DNA from: Sarcomyxa edulis | Taxonomy: Eukaryota; Basidiomycota; Agaricomycetes; Agaricales; Mycenaceae | DNA: 64,000 bases | NCBI GenBank assembly: GCA_009761415.1 | Contig: QUOL01000006.1 | Location: 682,001-746,000, forward strand | Direction: 5' to 3' | In this document: piece after piece, positions 11,877 through 23,200 of the stretch | Layout: every line of letters starts with the position of its first letter | Numbering within the stretch: position 1 is the stretch's first letter | Notes under the pieces: generated by a model | The model's database searches: none | What the model saw: only the letters and a program-made list of their open reading frames with translations | Told to the model about the DNA's origin: nothing | Program-made: the position numbers and the translations under genes

Positions 11877-12077
11877 AGTGCATTTGAGAAATGAACGAGC
11901 ACAGCTCATTGGTTGTTTACAAGCTGAGTTGGGGGTAATGGGATTATGTACACGAAAATCCACTACGATACGATGGTATGCCTGGATGTTACGACACAAA
12001 AGTAAGTCCTTGTCAAGCCATGTGAATCTTCGGAGGAGTTAGAGAATGTCGTACCAGATGCACAACACTTCCTGTCT

Positions 12078-14551
12078 TCATGCAGCTCTGCAAGGCTTGA
12101 TCAATAATGGTAGCTGATTCCTTTCTGGCTCCGTAGATAGTACAGGACGAGTTACGATGAACGACTTCTTCATGACCTGACTCGCTGACAAGAAAATTTA
12201 GAAGACAGAATGAGATCGAGCGGATTGCGTGCAGGGACTTACCCGGAACGGCGAGCTCGAACTCAAAAGCACGAATAAGCGTGAAGAGTAAAGCTTTCAT
12301 CCTATGGGCGTCAAGTTTATGAGCAGCCTGAGGAGACCCGGCAACAGGAGCACGTACTCAACCAAAGAGAACCGATAACCTATGCATGCGCGAGGGCCGC
12401 CCAAGAATGTCAGCATGTTACCCCAGATACCCGGAATACTAGTAACGGTATCAGGAATAGTCGCCCAACGTTCGGGTCTACGCGAATCAATCAATATGAG
12501 GAGAGCAAAAGAAGGGTCAACATCGTACGCACTTGAATTCCATTGCGTCGTCTCCCCAAAGTTGTTTAGATCGGTTCAGGGCGACAATAGGGATGAGGAT
12601 CTCATCTCCTTTTTTAACTCTATGAATGTTCGGATCGATTAAACGGGTCGGTTAAGCATGATGAAAACGACACCTTACCGCAGTCCATGCTGTGTCACAC
12701 CCTTGCGGTCAATAAAAGGAACTTCTAGGGGCAACACGTCGTCTTTCATAGCCATTCGAGAGGTGGCGGTGACAGGCGCGTGCAGACGTAATGTCTCGCG
12801 GACAACTTGGTCCAGGTATGGAAGACTGTTCAGCTCCTCCATAGTCGGTGTGTCAGTTCCGACAGTGAGAAGTTCTTGTCGAAGTTTGGTTTGAACCTCC
12901 AAGTCTTGAGTCAAAGCGAACAAAGCCCAAGTTGTTGCAGTGCTGTCAACAATCTGGATGAGAAGCCAATTACATTGGAGGAGATCAGGAAGCAAACCTC
13001 GTCGTCTCATGACCAGCGACCAGGAAAGTAGGAACCTCTGCGATCATAAAGAATCAAGATGAGACATGTTAGGTATGAAACTTAAGGAACGCACGAGCTA
13101 TGACATCACGGTCAGAGAGTCGCTGTTTATCCGAAACGTCCGTCGACATATTGGATTTAACTAAGAGCGTGAGCAAATCGCGTCCTGTCCCCTGAACGTC
13201 CTTGTTATCGGTTGCGCCTGATACCAATGCCTTGCTTTGTTTCAGAAGACCATCTGCGATTTGACGCATAATCTTTTGTGATTGGTCCACTTCTCTATCA
13301 CGAGCAGTGCGCTGGAAGATGAATGAACGCCGTCAAACCCTAGGCATAAGCGGGCGTCAAAGAAAGGCTCACAATATACTCAAAGATAGGGAAAAGAGCT
13401 CTCAGAATGCCCAGGGTAGTGTATTCTGTTCCGGTGTCAAACACAACCGAAAATGCTTTGCTAAGTTCGTTATGTGCGCCGTCAGGACTCAGAGCATTGA
13501 ACGAGTAGTTGAAGCCTGAAATGCAACTTATTGTTCCATAGACGTTCAGGTGAACGGTGGATGCACTTTACCTGCTAGACCAATGACATCTAAAGTCATT
13601 CGACTGAGCCAAGACAATGCGTCGACGCTGGTTGTACCGTTTTCCTTCGATATTTTGAATTCCCAACAATCTCGAAGCTAGTGATAACAAGTCTTCAGCA
13701 TCAAGGCTATTGAGCTGAAGCGGCGGCTCACTTCGATAGATTTTTTTACGAATATCTCTGTCAGTTCCCGAATCTGGACTGGCCCGAAGGCAGGGTTCTG
13801 TAATCAGAGAAATTGATATCACGCCAATTGTGCGGATGTACGACCGTACATACCATTATCTTGCGCTGACCGTGCAAACTACATGAAAATCAACGGCAAA
13901 GAGCAATGATTTGATGAAATTTACCTGCTGTTTATGTTCTTCGCCTGTAATAGAGTGCGGTCAACGAAGTGCTCTTTTGATCTTCTGTCGAGACTAATCT
14001 TACCTTCAACCACCAGAACACCTAGAGGAGTACCTTAGACGATGGCGCACAAAATATATCTGTAGACGATCTGACCTGGACCAATGATGCGGCTGAGCCC
14101 TTCTCGCGACTGAGGAGACTTCTGATAAGTATTCGTATTAGTGAGGATGTAATGCATGGCCTTTGTGTCCATCGTGAACATTTGAGTGAGCTATACATTT
14201 GCTCAAGTCAAGCTCGATCTTGGAAATGAGAAGTTTGGAGGTATAATTACACCGAAGAGGCTGTGATATTTGAAGGTGGGACCATACTTTGCCGCCGTTT
14301 CCTCCAATTGTATGATTGTAGCATTCTGTGGCAAGAGTTTCTAACAGTCAAGACGGGCTGAAATAAGCTGCACGTACTATGTCCCAAGAACCGGTCATAT
14401 TTCCCCACAACCAGCTCTGGCTCTTCGGGCCAGGCAAAGAACGCGAGGGGGTTGTGAGTTCCGCATGAAGTATGCGATACACTTTGGAGAGGACATACAA
14501 AAGTAGAATGATGACCGGAGAGAGTAAAATCGTTGAAAGTGATGGAGTCAT
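12078..14551 (-). CDS. Cytochrome P450 monooxygenase
   Basis: ER-anchored heme monooxygenase; substrate unknown. N-terminal membrane helix ([20 protein letters not shown]), then the proline hinge [15 protein letters not shown]. The spliced chain has the I-helix oxygen-activation motif (AGHETT), K-helix ExxR (VVRETLRLH), the PERW motif and the heme-ligand loop [17 protein letters not shown] with the Cys ligand. It ends with a basic tail after [12 protein letters not shown]. Estimated 520-540 residues over more than ten introns, normal for a fungal P450. It is one of two close paralogs that flank the UBE2S gene head-to-head, with the same TATA sequence; a third, 3'-only copy follows it. I do not assign a CYP family number. 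Confidence 0.9.
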
Positions 14552-14583
14552 TCGTGCAAAGAGAAAGACCAGACGGTGCCGTT

Positions 14584-14593
14584 GATACTTATA
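14584..14593 (-). promoter_or_regulatory. TATA box of the leftward P450
   Basis: TATAAGTATC on the minus strand, about 42 bp upstream of the ATG. The identical decamer precedes the rightward P450 paralog by 46 bp, so the promoter was duplicated with the gene. Confidence 0.6.
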
Positions 14594-15120
14594 CGGTCTG
14601 TGCTATTTCCGTGCAAAGCGCAGGCGTGATGTAACGTATGTTGTTTTTTTTTGACGCAGGGAGTAATCGCAATACGATATACCTCCTCCTATCAAACCTG
14701 ACAAGCCGGGTGAGTTCGAATCAAACCCAAACTGCGGCTTGAATGACCCACCATGTTCCGCGGTCCACATAGAAGGGCAATTGAGCCCGACAGGGTGTAG
14801 ATCTGTGTCTACATACTTATCGAAATATTGTGTAGATGGAACCAATTCTAGCCACGCGTCGAGTACGCGCCATGGAGGAACATGGGAGGAACGGAAGGAA
14901 TGGAGGGTGTGACATTTGTGACCGACCGAGGCTGACACGGGGATAGCCGAATAACGCCCATGCCGTTCATGCCGGGTAGCCGACTTTGAACTTGAACCAC
15001 CTTCATCCTTCTTGACTTCGTCGAATCTCCATCCTTTTTGCTTCCACACTGTCCAAAGGTCAAACCTTTGTCTTTAACTCAAACCAATCTATATTGCGCA
15101 CACATTTTACACTTTTATCA
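14594..15120. promoter_or_regulatory. Divergent intergenic region, P450 (-) / UBE2S (+)
   Basis: About 530 bp between start codons. A 148-codon open frame exists on the minus strand but has no known motif and the wrong place for a gene, so it is not called. Control elements other than the P450 TATA box could not be identified. Confidence 0.4.
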
Positions 15121-16064
15121 ATGCAGTCTGTTCCACCAGCCGTCATGCGCAGGATCATGCGGGAGCTTACCGATCTCAAGAAATCTCCCCCCGAGGGAAT
15201 TCGTGTTGTCACCTCGGATGAAGACATTCTAGATGTAACAGGATTAATACAAGGACCAGGTATGTGGCTCGTCGTTCTGTGCCACTCGCGTGACTGACAC
15301 GTCTTTATAGAGGGCACGCCGTACGAAGGGGGCTATTTCAGAGTCAAGTTCAAGTTTACTGAAGAGTTCCCTGCTGCACCACCGAAATGTACGTACCTTG
15401 AATGCTCAAGCCAACATCTGTCTAACCCTTGATAGGTTGGTTTGCCACAAAAATATTTCATCCAAATGTGGCCCCTTCTTCGGGGGAGATCTGTGTCAAC
15501 ACGCTCAAAAAGGATTGGAAGTCTTCCTATGGCATAGGTCATATCCTTGTCACCGTCAAATGTCTTCTCATCTACCCAAATCCCGAATCTGCGCTCGACG
15601 AAGAGGCTGGGAAGCTATTGCTGGAGAATTACGAGAGTTATTGTTCGAGGGCGAGATTGATCACTAGCGTTCATGCGACACCAAAGGTCAAACCCGCTGA
15701 ATTTGATGCACCAGCTACTGTGAACACATCTACAAGCGTACCGTCAATACCAGTCTTCAGCGTTCTTCCTACTACCACGCCAAAGCCATCTACGACTTCT
15801 ACCACAACTTCTCAGAAATCCGCATCCCCTGCCCCACAACCTCTAAAGTCATCGGCGTCGAATCAGTCCCTAGAAACGCCTTCTAACTCGAAAGAGCGAC
15901 ACACTTCCCCATCGCCCCTAAGTACAGCCGATGCCAATGTCAATGGGGGTGGGAAGACGGTCAGCAGCACAAACTCAGGAACGACGAAGGCAGTCAAGAG
16001 GTCTGCCGTAGGGGGTGCCGCAAGTGGTGCGGAGAAACGCAAGAAGGCGTTGAAGAGGTTATGA
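15121..16064 (+). CDS. UBE2S: Ubiquitin-conjugating enzyme E2 S (UBE2S type)
   Basis: E2 enzyme that in animals extends Lys11-linked ubiquitin chains for the anaphase-promoting complex. The UBC fold is complete: [19 protein letters not shown], the [16 protein letters not shown] strand (joined over an intron), [19 protein letters not shown] with the HPN motif, and the active-site Cys at about residue 92 in [13 protein letters not shown]. These features match UBE2S rather than other E2s. After the core (about 155 residues) comes a Ser/Thr/Pro-rich linker and a basic C-terminus ([11 protein letters not shown]), the place where UBE2S contacts the APC/C, although the animal LRRL-type end is only loosely matched. 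About 280 residues, two introns. The APC/C role is inferred from the family. Confidence 0.92.
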
Positions 16065-16784
16065 GGACACGCTATATGGTCGTGTATATATGGATTCGGC
16101 TTTTGGATGGCTTTTGGTTACGCCTAGTATAATGTAGGTACGGTAATGGATCTTTTGCTTGGATCGGTTTCTGTTACCCGCGCACTCAATCTTTTAGCCT
16201 CAGTCTCTCCCAAATGTCCGACCTTTCTTCCCATATCTCTTTCACGAAAGATACCCATTTTACACCATCTTTCCTTGTTCCATTCGTTATGTTGCTCCAA
16301 TACGTTTTGATTTTGCTCTGCTTTCTTTCTGTATAGCTTCCTTCTGGCTAGCCTTCTTCCAGATGATTTCCTCTATCTGAATTTACAGGCCTCATAGACC
16401 GGAATCATGTGAACTGCCGGATCTCTTCCCCTAGTCTGAGCAGTCCGAGTCATGACCTGCACTGACAACTCTCAAGTTACTCATACCGTTTCGCTTACCC
16501 GCCGCGCACATCAAGTTCTTCTCCTGGTAGCAAGGTGATAGCGATCTCTCATTTGGTTGGGCTGAAAAGTGCTAACAGAAGGTCAACAGAAGGCTCTCGT
16601 TCAAAGTTTCCGGCAGCACAGCCAGACAACCGTTTTGACCATCAGCAATGATGACCTGGACGTATGCCTATTTTTGTCTCCCGACAATCGACCTTCGCAG
16701 AGATATCACTTTGTGAGTAACCTCTCCTGACTTTAGAATTCGACAGCCGGGTTGCTCCCGGCCAATTATAGTTGTCTGACTGAC
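16065..16784. other. Intergenic stretch, no supported gene
   Basis: UBE2S 3' region and P450 promoter region. AT-rich and pyrimidine-rich patches, short open frames only. Confidence 0.5.
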
Positions 16785-16794
16785 TATAAGTATC
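16785..16794 (+). promoter_or_regulatory. TATA box of the rightward P450
   Basis: TATAAGTATC, 46 bp before the ATG; identical to the box of the leftward paralog. Confidence 0.6.
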
Positions 16795-16830
16795 GCGCCT
16801 TGACTGGAATCTACCATCACATCCCTCCCA

Positions 16831-19288
16831 ATGGCCCTCCTGAAACTTCTAACATCTGCTCTCGGCGCGTTGGTGCTTTACGGTGTCTACGTGCTTGTCA
16901 AGCTTCTCTATGACGAGCTCACTTCTCCTCTACGTGACCTTCCAGGTCCAGAGAATCCAAGCTTCTTGTACGGAAATCTGCGACAACTGAAAGCTTCGGT
17001 ACGTCCAACTTTACAGTTTATGATGCCCCAGTTGATCATGCAACGCTACAAAGTCTCAATCGAGCTTTGGCCACAAATGGATTGAAGAATATGGACCTAC
17101 TTTCAGATACAAATCACTGTTCAGCGTGAGTTTTTCCAGGATACTTATGCCGATGATGCTATTGAATGTCTTCCTCCCTAGGCTACTCAACTCTTCACCA
17201 TGGACAGCAAAGCTCTAAACCACATCATGACCAACACATTGGATTATCAGAAGCCAGAACACACACGTCACCGTCTGGCCCATGCGGTCGGTCCTGGAGT
17301 TCTTGTAGTTGAAGGTATTCCGACCCAATATTCTACATTGTGGAATGACATCTTGCTAACGATGGTCCTTGCAGGCGAGAAACACAGACAGCAGGTACGA
17401 TTGTGTCATCATTCACATATAATACTTGCGATGGTGATGCAGGTCCTGTGTCTGCATAGAGAAAGATAATGGTAACGCAACGGCTTCCTCCCGTATATCT
17501 TGGGTCTTATTTAAAAGCGTCATAGAACCCTGCATTTGGTCCTGCGCAAATTCGCGAATTGACGGAGACTTTTGTCGAGAAGTCTATCCAGGTGAGCACA
17601 TGCTCTCGTATATGTACAAGTGTTACACTAACGTCTCATTTGGACCAGCTCCGTGATATCTGGCTTTCCGAAACACACATACAGGGTGGTACTGGCCGCA
17701 TTGATGCTCTTTCTTGGCTCAATCGCATGACTCTCGACGTGATAGGCCTCGCTGGTACGTATGACTCAATACTGTCTCAACTGACTGTACTCATGTTCCT
17801 CGTCAGGGTTCAATTACAGTTTCAATGCATTGAACGATGACGGGAAACCGGACGAGCTCAGCCAAGCGTTCGCGCGAGTATTCCAATCTGGCACCAAGTC
17901 TTTGATTTTCCCTTTGTTTCAAGCCCGGATACCTCTTTTACGCTGGATCGTATGTATCTTGTGAACTCTTCCTATCAAATACTTATCGTCGGTTTTAGCC
18001 TACTCAGCGTGACAGAGACGCTCGTCAAGCACAGGTGACTATGGCTCGCATCGGGAAGCAGCTTCTAAGCGACGCCAAAGCCTCTGTTGTTGCATCGGAA
18101 AAGGATGGGTCGAAATCAGGCTTGCAAGGACGAGCTTTGTTGACACTCTTAGTCAAGTCGAACATGTCAACTCGTTTGTCGGACAGATTGTCGGATGAGG
18201 ATGTTCTAGCTCGTAAGTAATCCCGAAATGACGATGCTTGTCGTTCCTTCTGATCTTTCTAATATAGAGGTTCCAACTTTCCTCGTTGCCGGCCATGAGA
18301 CGACTAGGTATTAGATATCTCTTCGTTCGTCGTATATTTTGCTAATATTTCCCAGCACGGGTACTACATGGGCGCTGTTCTCGCTTTCACAGAACTCTGA
18401 AATACAAAACAAGCTTCGGGATGAACTATTCACGGTTTCCACCGACAATCCATCCATGGAAGAGCTGAACAGTCTCCCCTATCTCGATTGGGTCGTGCGA
18501 GAGACTTTGCGACTGCATTCACCTGTCCCTGCTACTTCTCGAGTTGCTATGAAAGACGATATCCTACCCCTCAAAACACCTTGGGTTGATGGTAAAGGAG
18601 TGGTTCATCATGGTATACGGTAATTTGAGTCATCGTCCGTGGACGAAAGGAAGGCTGCTGATCACACGCATGTTCAGCGTCCGGAAAGGCCAGCAATTAA
18701 TCATCCCGATTGTAGCTATCAATCAAGCCAAAGCGATTTGGGGCGTAGATTCTATGGAGTTCAAGTGTGTAGTTATCTCTTTCTCATGCGCCCTCGACAT
18801 TTACATAGTATCTGTTTGTGTAGGCCTGAACGATGGGAATCTATTCCCGAGGCTGCTACAAGTATTCCGGGAATCTGGGGCCATGTGCTGTCCTTCCTGG
18901 GTGGACCTCGGGCTTGCATCGGTCAGCATTCTGACTACACAATTTCTAGTGACATGTCTGATTCAAGCGTCTCTCATTGTAGGTTACCGTTTCTCTTTGG
19001 TCGAGTAGGTGTCCTCCCTGAAGTCAAATTTGTCATATCGTTATTGATCACTTTTCTTGTAGGATGAAAGCGCTTCTTTTCACCCTCATTCGCGCTTTCG
19101 AATTTGAACTTGCCGTTCCGGGTGGGTCTTCTGGCGACCTTTCAGCGTCTATTCCAGCGCTAAATCTACCTCTTCCAGCGGACCAAATCATCAAGAAACA
19201 AGACATTGTTCAACGACCCATCGTGTCGACGGATCCTGACGGTGGCAACCAGCTGCCTTTACTTGTTAAGCCATACAGAAGAGACTGA
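16831..19288 (+). CDS. Cytochrome P450 monooxygenase, paralog
   Basis: Close paralog of the leftward P450. Membrane helix [20 protein letters not shown], hinge [16 protein letters not shown]-helix [12 protein letters not shown], ExxR (VVRETLRLH), RPERW (spliced from PERWESIPE) and the heme loop [11 protein letters not shown]. Here a 61-nt intron (18922-18982) interrupts the heme loop right after C-I-G; the leftward gene and the truncated copy have no intron there. The next intron removes an apparent TAG: splicing joins LVE to [20 protein letters not shown]. It ends [12 protein letters not shown]. Frame is kept at all junctions tested, so the gene appears functional. Substrate unknown. Confidence 0.9.
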
Positions 19289-20046
19289 CGGTGGTTGGCA
19301 TTTAAAGGCATCGTGGTTTTGCGCAAGCTCACTTAGAAATCATTACTCTCTTTCATTCACATTTGCTTTATCTAGTCTGCAACCGTTCTGCTATACACAA
19401 CTCTCATTTGTTTCGTCACCTCCAAGCTTATGTGACTTTCTAGATCTCCAAGTTGCAAGAACGTGCGTCTGTTTGTCTCAGCACTCCATTGCGCTCCAAT
19501 GCTTTGTGGTCCCGTGTCGGAGAAGCGGGTGGTCCAAGGTGATGCAAGTCGCGGACCGTCTCGGCTTACGTGAGAACATGGATTAGTAAAGGCCCCACAA
19601 TGTTCAGAATCAAGCTCTCAATTGTATCTGTATCTACACCTTCAATGAGCGCTTACATAAATCTCCAAAAGCCTTAGGATTCTCACCGCATTTATGCTAA
19701 ACCGGAAACACAAAGAGTGCAGGCCTCAGGTAGTCCAAGTGTAGTGGCGCTCCGAGGTTTCTCCTTTTCCTGATACTTACTGGTTCACTATCACGAGGGC
19801 TGACCTGGATCCCGCACTTGAATCCTAGAGAGATCGAAATTCATGCGATATGTCGAGATCGGTCTTAGCATCTCTCGTAATGGAACTTGCTCCCATATGG
19901 TGAAGGGATATAGAAAGCATACTAACGCAAATCCTCATGCTACAGCATATTAGAGAGGGCTGAATTATTCCAATATCTAGAAGTATGGAATGAACTTCAG
20001 ACCATCTTGAGAACTGGTCAAGCGGTTTGCATTACATACTATTACT
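19289..20046. other. Intergenic stretch, no supported gene
   Basis: P450 3' flank and start of the GH3 promoter region. A 126-codon frame overlapping the P450 stop on the plus strand shows no family motif and is left out. Confidence 0.5.
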
Positions 20047-20084
20047 ACGCGACGCGTTGAGTAGTCACGCGAGTCGCGACTCTG
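20047..20084 (-). promoter_or_regulatory. CG-rich dyad element upstream of the GH3 gene
   Basis: On the minus strand this reads AGTCGCGACTCGCGTGAC, a short spacer, then AACGCGTCGCG. It closely resembles the roughly 50-bp element found about 270-300 bp upstream of three members of the four-copy family at 44-56 kb, but in opposite orientation to its gene. Contains the self-complementary core AGTCGCGACT and an ACGCGT hexamer. Confidence 0.5.
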
Positions 20085-20118
20085 CGAGTTGCCTTTTTCG
20101 AAATTACATCCGAATCTC

Positions 20119-20137
20119 CGAGTCCGACTCGGACTCG
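20119..20137. repeat. 7-bp inverted repeat in the GH3 promoter
   Basis: CGAGTCC, a 5-nt spacer, then GGACTCG, about 95 bp upstream of the TATA box. Could be a dimeric transcription-factor site. Confidence 0.35.
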
Positions 20138-20232
20138 ACTACTGTATCCCCGTTCTTCCTTCCACTTTACGGCGTTTTCGAGACATGTCCTCCTCCATGG
20201 AGGGAGTGATATTGCGAAGCCGTCCTTGCTTG

Positions 20233-20240
20233 TATAAAAT
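20233..20240 (+). promoter_or_regulatory. TATA box of the GH3 gene
   Basis: TATAAAAT 49 bp before the start codon. Confidence 0.55.
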
Positions 20241-20281
20241 CCACTTTTGCAGGTGAGATTTTCCTGTTCCAAGTCATTGTC

Positions 20282-23200
20282 ATGTTTCGGAGTCTTTCAA
20301 CGTTGGTTTTAGCTCTTAGAATTCTACCTCCAGTGATTTTGGCCCAGGAGCCTCCGTCGACATCCTACGAATATGCCTCTAGATTTTCCAGCATATCGAC
20401 CTCTATCTCGAATGTATCCTCTCCGGGGCTGACTTGGTCATTGGCGCCCGGGTCTGTGACGACCGTCTCTGTCTCTGTCGGGACCTCTGCTATCACCTCT
20501 ATTTCTCTCCCTTCTAGCACAAGCAATTCAAGCATTATCTCGACCGCAAGTGTCTCCGATCCCATCTCTAGTTCAGGCGCTAGTAATGTTGCTTCTTCGG
20601 TAACCTCGGCTTCCTTCAGTGGTAGCAATATCTCCGCGAATTCCATCTCTTCGAGTACGACGTCACTGGCAGTCTATACTTCCACTATGCCTCTTACTAT
20701 CACTGGGCCTAGTACAATACCTATCTCGGATTACAGTTTTTCACCGTTTCCCGCCCCTTCCCAAGCTGCTATCCCTGGAGTCTTTCCCAATACTAACCCA
20801 AGAAATCCTCCTTTAGTTGGATCTGATCCTGGAATTGTACCTGATTTCGGCCCAGCTTGGGCAGATGCCCATGCCAAAGCAAAAGCTAAGGTGTGTCTCT
20901 TCTAGAATACTTTTTTTTTTCCTATCAACGATCTCTGAGGTCTTCATGATGTCACCGTAATAGCACGTCTACGTGCGCGTTATGGATTGATTTTTTCCTG
21001 GCACTTAATCGTTTTCAATCCCTATGCCAGGGCTGTTCTCGGTCTACAACTTCGATATACGACTTCGATCTGACTGTCACTGTACCCAGGTTGCAGGGTT
21101 CACCCTCGAGGAAAAAGTAAACGTAACTACAGGTGTGGGTTTCATGGTCGGTCGCTGTGTTGGAAATATACCTCCTGTATACCCTATCGATGGCCGTGGA
21201 TGGCCGGGGCTATGTCTTGAGGTTTGATGTCACGTTTGGTCAGCGGGAGGATTTTCTCATATGCTTTCATTCTCAGGACTCTCCTCTCGGTGTACGACCT
21301 ACCGATTTTGTTACAGCTTTTCCAGCAGGCATCACTGCAGCATCGACGTACGACAAATTGTCGCTCAATTCACATCGATACTTATCATCTTCGTTTCTGC
21401 AGCTGGAATCGCGCATTGATTCGTCTTCGCGGGCTCTACATGGGTCTCGAGCATGTGGGTAAAGGTGTCAATGTCGCTCTAGGACCCATGATGAATCTCG
21501 GGCGTATTCCCAATGCTGGACGGTGCGCGTTCTCCGTCATAGACTCACTGTTACAGTCTGATTGCTCAATGCATACGTTATAGAAACTGGGAAGGTAGTA
21601 TTTTGGTGCTATGTTCAAGTCGCGGATTTTTTAATCATTTTATTGAAGGTTTCGGCGCGGATCCATTCTTAGCAGGAGAAGGTAGGCAAATCAATTGGAC
21701 GGTTGTCTGTACCATTATACTCAGACCACATACAGCTGCGTATGAAACTATCTTGGGGATGCAGTCTGGTGGAGTGTACGTGCACTCGAACTGCAGGAAC
21801 ATTGCCACGCTAAATAGATTATCCAGACAAGCCTGTGCGAAACATTACATCAACAAGTGCGTACTCCTTATCTTCGATCAATGTGTTCATGGACTTCGTA
21901 AACTGAAACGTGCATGTGTCGCAGTGAACAAGAACATAAGCGAATGATGGAGACCTCCGATGTCGACGACCGGACTGAACATGAGATCTATGCTCATCCT
22001 TTCTTGCGGAGTGTGATGGCTGGTGTTTCGAGTATAATGTGCAGCTACAGTCTGTCTCTTTTCTCCTCTCGCTAGCACTTGCTAGGCCACAAGATTCTAT
22101 CTAATTCCTATCACAGATATGATCAACGGGACTTATGCTTGTGAGAATGACAAGACCTTGAACGACCTACTGAAGCGAGAGTTTGGGTTCCAAGGATGTA
22201 AGTAATCAGAATGCCAGTTGAATTGACGCTCACAGTGGGCTTACGGGTTCCCTTCCGGGATCAGTTGTCGTATCAGATTGGACCGCAACGACCTCGACGC
22301 TCAGTGCAATTGCAGGATTGGATGTAAGTCATATCTTGCTCCTATGACCTTGTTGAGTCGACCCGTTTTTTTCCAGATGACTATGCCTGGTAAATTCGTG
22401 TCCTCCCATTCCTGATGATGTTAAGGCTCATTGTGGGAACCGAAGGCGACATCTCGTTTGGCTCTGGTGATTCTTAGTAAGTCGGTAATGTCTTCATGTT
22501 AAGGACTCTAACTAAATACCCCTCCAGTTTTGGAGGTAATCTAACTGCATACGTGGAAAATGGAACCATCCCTTTGAGCCGCGTCGATGACATGGGTCAG
22601 TCTTCGATTTCAATCCATTCCATTACCTGTTCGTCGTTTACGTTCTTGCCAGCCACTCGTATTCTGGCAGGATGGTATTTCCTCGGCCAGGACTCACCTT
22701 CGTATCCTAAAACCAACTTTGATGCATGGAATCCTGATGACGACACCACAAATGAACGAAGTGAGTTCATAGTGTCAGTTTTTGCGCACCAATTCTGAAA
22801 ATACATACCAGTCGATGTTCAGGACGATCACTATAAATTGGTCCGGCAGATTGGGGCGGCTGGTTATGTACTCTTGAAGAATATCAACGGAGCATTGCCG
22901 TTGAATAAGCCTAGAAACATCGTGCTCATTGGCAGTGATGCTGGTCCAGGATCGATAGGTCCGAACGAGTTCACTGATCAGGTCAGTACACATATCTGAA
23001 TATGATGTACGTATCTTTTCAATGCCAGACTGAAGGGTGGATCCGACGGAATCCTTGCCATGGGTTGGGGATCAGGGTATGTTTCACAGAATAACACTTT
23101 TGACTATAAATCCTCAAGACTTATCATCTCGCAGTACGGTGAACTTCACGTATCTAGTCTCGGTAAGTTGTACAATGCTAGAAGACAGCAATACATCACT

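Noticed and set aside
14603..15049. 148-codon open frame on the minus strand
   Set aside because: In the divergent promoter region of P450 and UBE2S, no family motif, no similarity to anything else in the window.
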